From Candidatus Cloacimonas sp. (GTDB lineage: Bacteria > Cloacimonadota > Cloacimonadia > Cloacimonadales > Cloacimonadaceae): 64,000 bases of DNA. The stretch spans positions 1 to 64,000 of the forward strand of contig JALOCJ010000009.1 of assembly GCA_023227825.1 (NCBI GenBank), given 5' to 3'. Below, one piece after another: positions 35,761 to 46,700 of the stretch. The notes below the pieces were generated by a model. The model saw only the letters and a program-made list of their open reading frames with translations. It did no database searches and was not told the origin of the DNA. A program made the position numbers and the translations under genes. How positions within the stretch are numbered: position 1 is the first letter of the stretch; each line of letters opens with the position of its first letter.

Positions 35761-37050
35761 CTACAAGTTTTTTAGATACTTTTCTTCATCAATAATAGCT
35801 TGAAACTTTTGGTTCATTTCATCCAATGCCTGTTTAGGAGTAGATATTCCCCGCATTGCTTTTTCCAAATAATTTTTTAATTCCATACGAGCTTTGAACC
35901 AAGCAGAAATCTGGGGCTCAAAAACAGCCGTTTCCAGTTGGTCATAAATCCCTTGAAATTGAGGATAGTCCTTTAAAAAATTCTGCAGAACGGGAGATTG
36001 CATAGCACTTTTCCGCACAGGCATATAGCAGGTTTCGGCACTCCATCTAGCTGTCTGTTCTGTATCGGTAAACCATTTAATAAATTCCCATGCACCCCGT
36101 TCTCTTTTTTCATCTCCGCTTTTGAAGATAACGATATTTGTTCCGCTAATGGAGCTTTTATTTGTTCTATAAGCAGGTAGCGGAGCATAACCAATATTGA
36201 AATTGATAGGTTGCTGACGCATATGCGTGATGGAGACACTGCTTCCTTCATACATAGCTACAATTCCTGCCAGAAAGTCATTCTGCCCTTCAAATTCTCG
36301 CACCAGATAAACGGTTTTATCTTTATTCAACAGATCCGTTAAAAAAGTTAGTGCTTCAATTGCTTGTGGACTATTCAGCTGGGGCTTGCCTTTTTCATCT
36401 AAAATAGTTCCTCCGGCTTGATAGAGCAAATTGATAAATTGCCATTCGTTAACATTAAAATTGGTTCCATAAGTTTCCGGTTTCCCATCGTTATTTTTAT
36501 CCAGTGTAAGGATTTTGCAATAGGAACGATATTCATCCCAATTGGCAGGAAAGTGATTTGGATCAAGACCGGCTCTATAAAATGCATCTTTATTGTAAAA
36601 ATAGGCACGTACGCTTTTATTGAAAGGAAAAGAATAGATGGTATCATTAAAAGTATTAGATTTCAAAAAAACAGGATAGATATCCTCCAGATTATCTTTT
36701 GTCCATGTTGTGTCTGCATTCATAAAGTCCTCAAGATTACACAATACACCTGCTTCAATATATTTAGCAGTCCAGGATTCATATACCTGCGCAATATCGG
36801 GTTGATTATTAGCTTGGATGGAAGCCATAAGTTTTTGGGAAAGAGCATTGTAACTGCTAATAGGATTAGCTATTACTTCAATATCTTTATGAGTTTTGTT
36901 AAATTCACTAATCATATTATTTAGTGTTTCTCCCAAGGGACCGCTAATGCCATGCCAAAAAATAACCTTAACTTTATTGGATTGGACTGAACTTTTACAA
37001 CCGGCTAACAGCACAATGAGCATTAGAACAGCTATAAAGAACTTGCGCAT
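35761..37050 (-). CDS. ABC-transporter sugar-type solute-binding lipoprotein
   Basis: 429 residues. A lipoprotein signal ends LLAGC (Cys about 18), followed by a family 1 extracellular solute-binding protein (UgpB/MalE-like): VIFWHGISGPLGETLNNMI, DIAQVYESW, YSFPFNKSVRAYFYNKDAF and a late GAWEFIKWFTD. It probably captures a sugar or glycerol-phosphate compound at the cell surface or periplasm. No permease or ATPase gene is adjacent; the next gene is a GPP34 protein. The binding protein is therefore an orphan, or its transporter lies elsewhere. The ATG is preceded by AAGGAG. Confidence 0.92.
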   Translation of the reverse strand: MRKFFIAVLMLIVLLAGCKSSVQSNKVKVIFWHGISGPLGETLNNMISEFNKTHKDIEVIANPISSYNALSQKLMASIQANNQPDIAQVYESWTAKYIEAGVLCNLEDFMNADTTWTKDNLEDIYPVFLKSNTFNDTIYSFPFNKSVRAYFYNKDAFYRAGLDPNHFPANWDEYRSYCKILTLDKNNDGKPETYGTNFNVNEWQFINLLYQAGGTILDEKGKPQLNSPQAIEALTFLTDLLNKDKTVYLVREFEGQNDFLAGIVAMYEGSSVSITHMRQQPINFNIGYAPLPAYRTNKSSISGTNIVIFKSGDEKRERGAWEFIKWFTDTEQTARWSAETCYMPVRKSAMQSPVLQNFLKDYPQFQGIYDQLETAVFEPQISAWFKARMELKNYLEKAMRGISTPKQALDEMNQKFQAIIDEEKYLKNL

Positions 37051-37810
37051 TACAACTCCTTATTTTTCTAAAAGAAATTCCACTGCCATCTTTATTAGTT
37101 CAGAGTTAGCGTCAACGAAAAAATGAAATAGTGAGAGTTCTCTTCCCAGAATTAACGAAATTCCTGTCGTTTCCTATCCTCTATGTAAGTAAGAAGTCAT
37201 ATGCGCCTTGAGAATTTTCACTTGTGAAATAACTTTTGTGGCATAGTCCTCAATATATGTCAGGAGTCATTTGTGCCTTGAGAATTTTCACCTGAGAGAT
37301 AACTTTTGTGGCATAGTCCTCAATGTATGTCAGGAGTCATTTGTGCCTTGATAACTTTCACCTGGGAAATAACATTTGTGGCACATATGACTCATGGCGA
37401 CCCTATAGACCAATCATAAATAAAATCTGTGTTATCTATGTAATCTGTGAGAGATAGTCGTCACGAGTCCTCACTGCCAAACGAATTTGAGGGATGTGTA
37501 TAAATTTTGATGGCAGTGACGACTCCTGACTTGCATTTGTGCCTTGATAACTTTCACCTGGGAAATAACTTTTGTGGCATAGTCCTCAATGTATGTCAGG
37601 AGTCATTTGTGCCTTGAGAATTTTCACCTGAGAGATAACTTTTGTGGCACATATGACTCATGACGACCCTATAGACCAATCATAAATAAAATCTGTGTAA
37701 TCAGCGAAATCTGCGTGAAACAACAACCCTGTAGACCCATCAAAAAATCAAATCTGTGTAATCTGTATAATCTGTGAGAGATAGTCGTGTGTGTTGTTGG
37801 AAGATACAAT

Positions 37811-37927
37811 TCCTTCCCTACTGGAAAGTTTAGTGCCTATTATTAGTTTATGAAAGAGTTCTCAAACTTAGTTTTAGTATCTATAAACAGGCATATAAGT
37901 GGCATTTGAGAGGGTAGTAGGGAAGGA
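37811..37927. mobile_element. MITE-like element, copy 2
   Basis: 117 bp with perfect 12-bp terminal inverted repeats: TCCTTCCCTACT (37811-37822) and AGTAGGGAAGGA (37916-37927). The interior shares GAGTTCTCAAACTTAGTTTT and TATAAACAG with copy 1 at 7960-8074. The end bases of the two copies differ (GCTTCCC versus TCCTTCCC), yet each copy is self-complementary, which argues that base-pairing of the ends is conserved. Confidence 0.65.
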
Positions 37928-38100
37928 GAAGATTACCAAGTCGTAATGCTGATAAATATAAGAAGATGTAATATTACAACAAGAACACTAAAAAGAAAGA
38001 GAAAACAATTTTTTGTTTACGGTTTTTCAATTTTTCATTATCTCTATATCTTTTTGATTCTATCTTACTTTTTCGTTCTTTATTTTTAGTTTGAGGACTA

Positions 38101-38129
38101 GAAACGACGAGGATGTCGTTTTTCCGGAA
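38101..38129. repeat. AACGACG-family palindrome
   Basis: AAACGACGAGGATGTCGTTT followed by TTCCGGA, the same unit as at 8691 and 9001. Confidence 0.85.
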
Positions 38130-38418
38130 AGGAAATCTGCGAGAGAAAGTCGTCATGAGTCCTCACTGCCAAACAAATTTGAGGGATGTGTATAAATTTT
38201 GATGGCAGTGACGACTCCTGACTTACATTTACACCTTGATAACTTTCACATGGGAAATAACTTTTGAGTTCGGGACAGCTTATGTTTTTTTATAATATAA
38301 TAACCCTAAAATCCTTTTTATCCTGTTCATCCCAGACCTATTCAATCCTTGTTTCTAAAATCAAATCTGTGTAATCAGCGAAATCTGCGTGAAACGTGTA
38401 ATCTGTGAGCAATAAAAT

Positions 38419-39132
38419 CTACCCATTAATCCATTTATCAACTAATTCAGGCAAAATTTCTCCTGATTTACCCTGATAAAATTCATCAATATAGGAAAGG
38501 TTATCCGGTTTTTCCAGATTTATGGCTATTGTTTTAGCTCCCATCAATTTAGCAGTAAGAACGAAACCTGCAGCAGGATAAACAACCCCGCTGGTTCCCA
38601 CAATTAAAAAGATAGAACAGTTTCTGAGGGCATCATCAATTAAACTCAGGTAATGGGGTATTTCTCCAAACCAGACGATATCGGGTCTTAGAACTCCATT
38701 GCAAAAAGGGCAAGTAGGGATAGATTTTGTTAAATCTATATCCTTAATAGCTAATTTGCTATGGCAATGGGTGCAGATACATGTGGCAAGAGAACCATGC
38801 ATTTCCAAAACTCTTTTAGAGCCAGCTTTTAAATGGAGGCAATCCACATTTTGGGTAACCAGTAAAAAGTTATCTCCTAAAAAATGTTCCAATTTAACTA
38901 AAGCAAAATGAGCCGGATTGGGCTTACGGGAAATACTATCTTCATAGCGTTGACGATAAAATTCCCAAACTTTTATTGGATTAGAGCTAAAAGCTTCAGG
39001 AGTGGCAACATCTTCAACCCGATTATCTTCCCATAAGCCACCGCTATCCCTAAAAGTTCTGATACCAGATTCAGCGCTGATACCAGCTCCGGTTAAAACG
39101 AGAACCTTAGTAGCGGGAGTAAGTTTCAGCAT
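38419..39132 (-). CDS. cobB: sirtuin-type NAD-dependent protein deacylase
   Basis: Removes acyl groups from lysines using NAD. 237 residues, the normal bacterial length. It has GAGISAESGIRTFRDSGGLW (NAD site), TQNVD, the catalytic His in LEMHGS, a zinc ribbon with CICTHC and CPFC, and IVGTSGVVYPAAG. The YRQRY segment after the NAD site is reminiscent of the Y-x-x-R pair of class III sirtuins, which prefer succinyl or other acidic acyl groups; that is an inference. It starts 2 nt after the stop of the C25 gene and is probably translationally coupled to it. Confidence 0.93.
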   Translation of the reverse strand: MLKLTPATKVLVLTGAGISAESGIRTFRDSGGLWEDNRVEDVATPEAFSSNPIKVWEFYRQRYEDSISRKPNPAHFALVKLEHFLGDNFLLVTQNVDCLHLKAGSKRVLEMHGSLATCICTHCHSKLAIKDIDLTKSIPTCPFCNGVLRPDIVWFGEIPHYLSLIDDALRNCSIFLIVGTSGVVYPAAGFVLTAKLMGAKTIAINLEKPDNLSYIDEFYQGKSGEILPELVDKWING

Positions 39133-39134
39133 TT

Positions 39135-42100
39135 CTATTTAAGCAAAAGCATTTTTCGCATTTGGACGCCTGATGGGGTTTTAATGCGATAGTAATATAC
39201 TCCACTGGCTATATTATGGTTATTTATATCTAAGCCATTGAATACGACTTTATGAGTACCTGCAGGTTTAATCTCATCAATTAAGCGGTTAACTAATTGA
39301 CCTTTAATATTGAAGACCTCCAGGCAAACCGGCATCCGAGCAGGCAGGGAAAACATAATTGTTGTTTCCGGATTGAAGGGATTGGGATAGTTTTTATACA
39401 GGACAACATTATTTGCGGAAGGAATACTTTCATCTTCATTAGCAACGATACCGGTAATTCTTACATCATCAATATACCAGCCCTCTTCAGTCACATAACC
39501 ATTACTGCCAAAAATCCAACGAAATTGAGCTATTCCACTAACATTACCAAGTTCAAAAATGGCTTCTGTCCAATCAAAATTACCTGAATAGACCCAGGTA
39601 TTTGCAGAAAAAGGAGAAGCTGGGTTATTATAAATTCTATAGGGATAACCCCCTAAAGGAGTAATTTGTGTCCAGCTACCACCATTCAAACTCATTTCTA
39701 CCATTCCGCCATCCCAGGCATAATATTGATTGGTACTATGGGTTTCTGCATTCATCCAATGATAGAATTTCAACTGACAATCGGGGCTTACATTCATTTC
39801 AGGACTAACTAATGCACCATAAGCACTACTAGTATAATTAGCTGAACCGTTACCTCCAAATTTCATAGCGTAAATCCCATCGGGAGTATGATTTCTATTT
39901 GAAGAACGATGCCACTGATTTACAAAACTGCTATTGAGCGCTACTGTTTCCCAATCCTGGTAATCCGCTTCAAAACTATAACTGAGAGCACCAATATGAA
40001 TTACGAAATTTCCTTCTACCAGATTGCCATTTTCAGCACTGAAAATGTAACTTATCAGGTAGTTATTATCAATCACTGCGCTATCCAACACCTGCAAAGT
40101 AATTGCACTTTGGTAATCAGCTGTGCTATTGGAATTTAAGGGAGCTAATAAAATTTCATCCTGCTCCAAAATAATATCAGAAGAAGTGTTAAAAAGAATA
40201 AACATTGGTGTGTATGCATTTCCACTACCTGTATTAGCTACACTGAAACTAATAGAAGGTGTATCTCCAGGCATAATCATCAAATCCGTATTATTTAGTT
40301 GATAGGAGAGCAGTTGTAAAACAGGAGCATTCAGAGTTAAGATAAAAGTGGAATTAGATAAATAGGAATCATAATTGGCTCTGATTGTTAAAGTTGCTCT
40401 TGTTTGATCAGCAAAATTGCCTACAATCCTGAACGAAAAGGCAGAATTAAGAGACAAAGAATCTCCAACAGCAATACCAGGAAAATTGGCTGTTGAAGAA
40501 AGAATTTGAATATTAGTTGAATTACTGGTGAGAGTTAAAGTTCCTGGAACTGTGAGGTCCATCAATCCTACATTTTTAACATAGAGATTGAGAGATAGTG
40601 TTTCTCCCGTATGATAGAGTCCATCCTGATCGTTATAACTGATATTATTACATATAATATAGGGCATTTCTGCAGCTAAAGCTGTAATCGTTGCACTAAA
40701 AGGATAAAAATTGTGTGCACTGATATAGATATAATAAGTTCCAGGAGCTAACGGAACTAAAAAATTAACCACAATTAGACCATTTTCATCGGCAGTTGTT
40801 TTATACACAGTATGGTCTGAATTTTTTAAAACGAATTCAGCATTAGGTGCATTGGTCTGAATCTGATAATAATTTACTCCTACCATTAATTGTTCAGGCA
40901 AATTAGCTGTTATAGATTGAGGAATATCAGTCCAAAGCAGCATAGCGGGATCACCAAAGAGATTGGTTTCATAAGTTACCCAATACATTACCGGTTCATT
41001 AGTGATATATGGAATATTATCTATTTTAGAATCAACCAAAGCATAACCTGCTTCATAAATGTTTTCTCCGAAAATTGCATCTATAAACTGGCGATGAATA
41101 TATTGAGAAGCACCGTCAGTACTTCCCTGTACACCCCAACCGTAACGTGAATGAGAAATCATCGCTACAGGTCCTGTCGCAATAGAAGTCATTTTTTCTG
41201 TTATACAATCCGAAGTATACTGACCGGGAGAGGTCTCGCGATTATCAAAAGCACCGGAATAACAGCCCTGAGTAAAATATGTGGAAAAATTGTGATTTAT
41301 GCCATTATTCGTTATTGTAGAGGAAGATACCTGATTATTGGATAAGCGCATCGTATAAGTAGTATTGGAATGTCCTAAATGATTTACCAGGTTTGGTCCT
41401 GCACTTAAAAGAGGACGAATCTCATTTGCTCCCCAGGAATCAGCAGCACCATAAGTTCTATCGTATAAAGTAGTTATATTCCAGGAAGTAGGAACTCCGA
41501 TGGTTGTATAGCCGTTAGCACTACTTCCACCAATCATTTCATCCATATAATCGCCACCCCAGGTAGGTCCATCCCATAACCATTCGCCAACAAAAAACGC
41601 TGATTTTATTTCATTTGCTACCGGAGCATTGCTATACAGGGTTAATTTATTCAGGAAATTATCAATTTCCGTATCGCTATTATAGCAATAACGACCGATA
41701 GCCAGTTCTGGTGCAAGGTCTGTTTCATAAATTTCACCCCAGTTGCTATCGCCGTCATCATTCCAGTTTCCATCTAAACAAGCATAATACATATCAGCAG
41801 GAATATCAGCATCTGTGCCTTCATCACTGCTATCTACACTAACATAAAAACCTCTATGGGGAATAACATCCGTATCACCTGCCAGAAAAACATAACGCAA
41901 AGGATTGGTTGTATATAAAGATATAATGTAATTACGCAATTTTTCCTGTGTGTCAGCTCCTGCGGTTTCAGCAATTATATCGCTGATACTTTTGATAAGA
42001 ACTGTTTTCCCGCGTGTTTCCTGAGAGGTTTTTAGAGGAGTCCACAGGGTTATTTTTTCCGCATCCACTACAATCAGATATTCAATTCCTGTCTCACGAG

Positions 42101-42719
42101 CGGAAGTAATTGTGATAGTTTCAGGGTTGTCCACAATTTTTTGCAACCGGCTTGCCGTAAAAGAATCCTGTTTCAAAAAACGCATCGCTTCTATTGCCCT
42201 TGCACTGTTGCTGTAACTAATTTCCACACTTAATTCTCTATAAAATATCAGCTCATTGGTTAAAGGATAATAGGCAAAGGGACTTATTGCCGAAAAAGCT
42301 ATTGGTTGACCGCTCAAAAAGGAAGTAATCAATCCGTTATCCGTAATTTGAGGATAGGGGAGAGGAGATTCGTAAATTTCAGGATTGGGTTTTTCCGGAG
42401 TTTCCCTTTTTATATGCGAAAAAGGGTATGCTCTTTGAATCGGAATTATGGGTTTATCTAAGGTGTAAGTAACAGGATTATATCTGTTAACAACAATTTT
42501 CTCCGCTGCAAAACCTGCAGGCAACAAAAGCTTTATCCCGAACCAGGGCAAATCAGGATTTCCCGGTTGACCCCAGCTTTGAGCTTTTTCTAAACTTACT
42601 TTTGTGTATTGTTCTTTTGCTTCAATTCTCGGTGTTTCCAGAGAGTAATTCATTGTAACTCCAGCTACAAGAACTGTAGTTGAAAACAAGAGTATAGCCA
42701 ATAATGCTATGTTTTTCAT
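39135..42719 (-). CDS. secreted C25 (gingipain-like) peptidase with T9SS type A domain
   Basis: 1194 residues. Signal peptide (MKNIALLAILLFSTTVLVAG), propeptide region, and a C25 domain with both catalytic-type residues: His in NHLGHSN (about 446) and Cys in GCYSGAF (about 485). LFGDPAM closes the domain. Ig/CARDB-like beta domains, a discoidin-like or MAM-like jelly-roll region (about 915-1090, with WHRSSNRNHTPDG), and a C-terminal T9SS type A sorting domain follow: KNYPNPFNPETTI, then ASGVYYYRI and a final MLLLK. It should be exported through the outer membrane by type IX secretion and may be an active cysteine endopeptidase for protein feeding. Confidence 0.93.
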   Translation of the reverse strand: MKNIALLAILLFSTTVLVAGVTMNYSLETPRIEAKEQYTKVSLEKAQSWGQPGNPDLPWFGIKLLLPAGFAAEKIVVNRYNPVTYTLDKPIIPIQRAYPFSHIKRETPEKPNPEIYESPLPYPQITDNGLITSFLSGQPIAFSAISPFAYYPLTNELIFYRELSVEISYSNSARAIEAMRFLKQDSFTASRLQKIVDNPETITITSARETGIEYLIVVDAEKITLWTPLKTSQETRGKTVLIKSISDIIAETAGADTQEKLRNYIISLYTTNPLRYVFLAGDTDVIPHRGFYVSVDSSDEGTDADIPADMYYACLDGNWNDDGDSNWGEIYETDLAPELAIGRYCYNSDTEIDNFLNKLTLYSNAPVANEIKSAFFVGEWLWDGPTWGGDYMDEMIGGSSANGYTTIGVPTSWNITTLYDRTYGAADSWGANEIRPLLSAGPNLVNHLGHSNTTYTMRLSNNQVSSSTITNNGINHNFSTYFTQGCYSGAFDNRETSPGQYTSDCITEKMTSIATGPVAMISHSRYGWGVQGSTDGASQYIHRQFIDAIFGENIYEAGYALVDSKIDNIPYITNEPVMYWVTYETNLFGDPAMLLWTDIPQSITANLPEQLMVGVNYYQIQTNAPNAEFVLKNSDHTVYKTTADENGLIVVNFLVPLAPGTYYIYISAHNFYPFSATITALAAEMPYIICNNISYNDQDGLYHTGETLSLNLYVKNVGLMDLTVPGTLTLTSNSTNIQILSSTANFPGIAVGDSLSLNSAFSFRIVGNFADQTRATLTIRANYDSYLSNSTFILTLNAPVLQLLSYQLNNTDLMIMPGDTPSISFSVANTGSGNAYTPMFILFNTSSDIILEQDEILLAPLNSNSTADYQSAITLQVLDSAVIDNNYLISYIFSAENGNLVEGNFVIHIGALSYSFEADYQDWETVALNSSFVNQWHRSSNRNHTPDGIYAMKFGGNGSANYTSSAYGALVSPEMNVSPDCQLKFYHWMNAETHSTNQYYAWDGGMVEMSLNGGSWTQITPLGGYPYRIYNNPASPFSANTWVYSGNFDWTEAIFELGNVSGIAQFRWIFGSNGYVTEEGWYIDDVRITGIVANEDESIPSANNVVLYKNYPNPFNPETTIMFSLPARMPVCLEVFNIKGQLVNRLIDEIKPAGTHKVVFNGLDINNHNIASGVYYYRIKTPSGVQMRKMLLLK

Positions 42720-43734
42720 AGCTTCCTACCTTTCAGCTTTAATTTTTCTTCCTTCTTATTTTATGCAATGCTTGTTCCATTTCCTGAAAATAATTCATAA
42801 TTCTGTAACTTTTCATTTATTATTATAAAATCCAAAGGACAAAAAACATCTTTACTTACCTTAGAAATCGATAATACCCATATTTAATGATCCCTTCTTT
42901 CCGAAGGTAATCAAATCTGTTAAATTATGCTTCTAACCCTATTTATTATTTCACTTTTCGGGCATTTTTAATACTTATCTGGGAATATGTTAAGTTCAAT
43001 TCCGGAAGGAGACAAGGAAGGATCTGGATTTCAATTAATTTCAATAAGTTATGTGTTTTGTAAATAAGGTCTCGGGTTGTTAACATACAAGTTGGCAAAT
43101 TGTTATACATTGTAAGAATTTATTATTCCATCGTTATATAAACATCCGGGGAACATTGTTTACTTTACAATCTGACTAAAATAATTAGGTCATTTCAAAA
43201 CTTTATAATGTATTTAGAACCTCTATTCCCTGTTCAGAAATCAAATTGAAAAATTTTTCTTGACAGGAATTTGAGATTAAAGTAATGAGTATTCTAGTAT
43301 GTAGAGTAAGGAAATATTCCAGTTTTTGGCTTTGACCTAAAATTGAAAATTTGTGATTAATAAAAGCTAAAAGTGCTATATTGTTTAGAGTAAAGATAAT
43401 TTTTTGTTTTTGAGGAGAGGAATTTGGTTGGTGACTTAAAAGTAGGTATTATTTTGCCAATAAGTGAAACTGCTTTAAATATAGCAGATTTTAGAATAGT
43501 ATTTATTTTCAGCTATATTTTCTGGAGCTCATATAATATTTTATTATCTTTTTTTACCTATCTGAGAAAAAAATCTCTTTCCTTTCTAATTCTATATATT
43601 AACAATAATGTTAATCTTAACATTGACAGGTCTACCTATGCTTATTTGTTCCATCATACATCTTTAACACAGGGACTGAAAAAGAAGTTAGTCCATTGCT
43701 TAGATAAAAAATATCTTTAAGGAGGTAAAAAATT
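42720..43734. other. 1-kb AT-rich intergenic region
   Basis: No convincing gene. A 98-codon frame from TTG 43424 to 43720 has GAGGAG 6 nt upstream and could encode a small hydrophobic protein, but codon use is poor and the peptide resembles nothing known. Upstream lies a possible promoter at 43260-43288. The region separates divergent C25 and T9SS genes and must carry their promoters. Confidence 0.5.
43260..43288 (+). promoter_or_regulatory. candidate promoter upstream of T9SS protein
   Basis: TTGACA (43260-43265), a 17-bp spacer and TAATGA (43283-43288). It lies 450 bp before the T9SS gene and 136 bp before the doubtful small frame at 43424. The -35 is perfect and the -10 is weak. Confidence 0.35.
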
Positions 43735-46700
43735 ATGCAGCAGAAAGTTTTGGTTTTATTCCTAATATTTTTAATCGGGATTTTCTCCTTTGCTAGGGGA
43801 GAACAAATAACGATTGGAAATCCTGCTTCTTCAACCTACGGTTTAATACCAATCAACAGATATCATAATTATTCCACCTATGAAATGCTGTATACATCAG
43901 CTGAACTAAGTTCAGAGTGCTTGATTAATAAAATAGCTTTCTACAAACGCCATGGGAACCCCTCCTTACTAATTTCCAATGTTAGCATTTATATGAAGGT
44001 CTCATCTGCAACCAATTTATCCACAGCTACAATTTCTCCACCATATTCTGAATATCAGCTTGTTTACAGTGGAAATTTTCCAAATAATTTTGGTACCTCA
44101 GGATGGGCAGAAGTTACCCTTATAGAACCCTATTCATATAATGCTACGGGAAATCTACATATTCTTATTGTAAAAGGTTATGAGGAATGGTCAGCGAATA
44201 GACCCGATTATACTTATTCTTCTACAGGAGCAACATATTTATGCAGGGGTAATTATTCTGATGATACTCAACCCACTTATTTAATTCCTACTTACAATAG
44301 GCCAGTAACTCGTTTTGAGGCTGAATTTTTAATAGAAAATGAACCTCCTCTTCCTGTAATAAATCCTTATCCGGTAAATACAGCTAATGATGTTTTAACA
44401 AATATTACTTTACATTGGTGGAGCGGAGGAGGTTGTCCTTCTCACTATGATGTTTATTTTGGAGATTCTCCCAATCCGGAAAAAGTTATATCTCTTCAGA
44501 ATGGAACAAGTTATAATCCTGGCATTTTGGAATATGGAAAAACCTATTACTGGAAGATTGATCCTTATAATATTTATGGCTATGCTTCAGATAAGTATGA
44601 GCTTGAAATATGGTCTTTTACGGTGATGAATAACCCGACTCTTAACAAAGATGATTTTCCCTATCTGCAAAATTTTGATAATGCCTGGTCTGGAAATCCT
44701 CCTGCTCCCTTAGGTTGGAATGTAATAAATGCTAATAATGATGGTTATACCTGGAGGCAAACAAATGAATGTAATATACCTGCACATTCTGAACCTTATG
44801 CAGCTCAAGGTATGGGTAATATTGATGATTATCTTATTTCGCCTCCATTGGATTTAACTGCAGTTAATATAAAAATAAAATGGTATGATATGGTAGAAAG
44901 TGTCTCATATCCTAATTCTTATAAAGTTTTACTTTCTACTTCTAATACAGATATTTCATCTTTTACGGAAGAATTGGCTGTTTTTACCTGTTATAACACT
45001 GAATGGATTGAACATAGTTTAGATTTAAGCGCTTATAGAGACCATCAAATTTATCTTGCTTTTTATCAATATGCTTCAGCTGCAACCAATTGGAGCTTTG
45101 GAATTGATGATTTTCAGATTGAAAAACTACCTGATGTACCAAATTTAAGTTATACACCGGCAGAAATTATTTTTCCTTTTACCCCTGTTAATAATGCATC
45201 CAGCTATATAAATGTAACAATTTCTAATACAGGCGAAGGCGAAATTGACCTTACGGAGGATAATTTTACGCTTTTAGGTGATATTAATGATTTTGAAATT
45301 GATTATTCCAATCTAGATGCTCATTTAGCAACAGATCAAAGTGTTGATATTCCGGTTCGTTTCTATCCTCATTCATTTGGAGAAAAAAATGCCATCCTCC
45401 GTATTAGTTATAGTTCTCGAACCCAATATGATGTAATTCTGAAAGGAACTACTTATTATGAAGGTTTTCTGATAGAGGATTTTGAAAATGCTTTTTTACC
45501 TGCGGGATGGACAAAATATGTTTATAATAATAACGATATTATTCAAAGTAATGATAATAATCATACAATTAATGGACAGTTTTCAGCCCGGTTTAGTTCT
45601 CAGGAGCAATCAGATGATTATAACCAATATTTGTTTAGTCCTCCAATTTTAATCAATTCTTTTCATCATAATCTTTCCTTCTGGCATTTAAAACACGATA
45701 GTGAAGAGAGCTTGGAATGGGGGATTGGTACCGATACAAATCCTGAAAGTTATAACTGGATACCCGTTAATCTCAGCAGCATTTCCTGGCAAAAAACCGC
45801 AATTGACTTGCATGAATATGTTAATCAAATGGTTTATTTGGGATTCCATTATTATGGAAATAATACTCATTCAGTTTACCTTGATGATGTTCATATCTGT
45901 TGTGATATTCCTGCTGATTATCCTACTGAAATAAATGGAATAACCATAACTTCCACTATCCACTTAAATCTTAATAGTTCTGTAAATGCTTTTCATCCAC
46001 AAGTGATGGCATTACCGAATTATAGTAATCTTACAGATCCCGTGGTGCTTGGTTTATTAGGTTCAGGTAAAGGGAATATATCTCTAAAACTCAGTTCGGG
46101 GAATTGGTATTGTATAATTTATTATGGTGGTCAATGGCATTATGGAAGTTCTTATCCCTGCAATGTAACTGAAGGTAATATAGGAACAGTAACTTTATCT
46201 AATGTAGAATTTGGAACTAAAAATGATGTTATTTTAGTAATTGAAGAAGGCGTTGATCCTACATTACCGGTAACTCTATCCCGTTTTACTGCTATAGTAA
46301 CTCCTGAAAGTTTTGTGCATATTTCCTGGACTACCGAAAGCGAAACTAACCATTTGGGCTACAATATCCTCCGCAGTGAAGATCAAGAACTGCATAACGC
46401 TATTACCATCAATGGTTCCATTATTAATAGCGGTTCACCTGTAGGAACTCAAATTAGTTATAACTTTACTGATTTTGAGGTGTATACTAATATGATTTAT
46501 TATTATTGGCTGGAAAGTGTTGCTTTAGAAGGAAGCAGTGAATTTTACGGTCCTCTAACAGTTACTATTGGTGATCCAACTCAAGAACCGGTTCCTCCCT
46601 CCGTTCAAATAGTTACAAAACTGTATAATGCCTTCCCTAATCCTTTCAATCCCAATACAATCATTCGTTATTCTCTTAAAGAAGCAGGTAAAGTAACAAT

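Larger units (their letters stand above)
37141..38400. repeat. second gene-free repeat block
   Basis: About 1.3 kb built from the same material as the 7.4-9.1 kb block. It has 70-bp tandem units (three at 37191-37400, again at about 37541-37660) containing GTCAGGAGTCATTTGTGCC and AACTTTTGTGGCA, phrases such as AATCTGCGTGAAAC, and GGCAGTGACGACTCCTGACT at about 37510 and 38203. A MITE-like copy (37811-37927) and a short palindrome (38101-38129) are embedded. No credible gene is present; an open frame on the minus strand at 37974-38156 is A-rich and repetitive. Confidence 0.85.

Noticed and set aside
37191..37660. Possible CRISPR array
   Set aside because: The 70-bp units are contiguous tandem repeats without unique spacers of constant length, and no cas genes are present in the window.
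43424..43720. 98-codon frame starting with TTG, with GAGGAG upstream
   Set aside because: Very AT-rich, unusual composition and no recognisable feature; kept only as a possibility within the intergenic entry.
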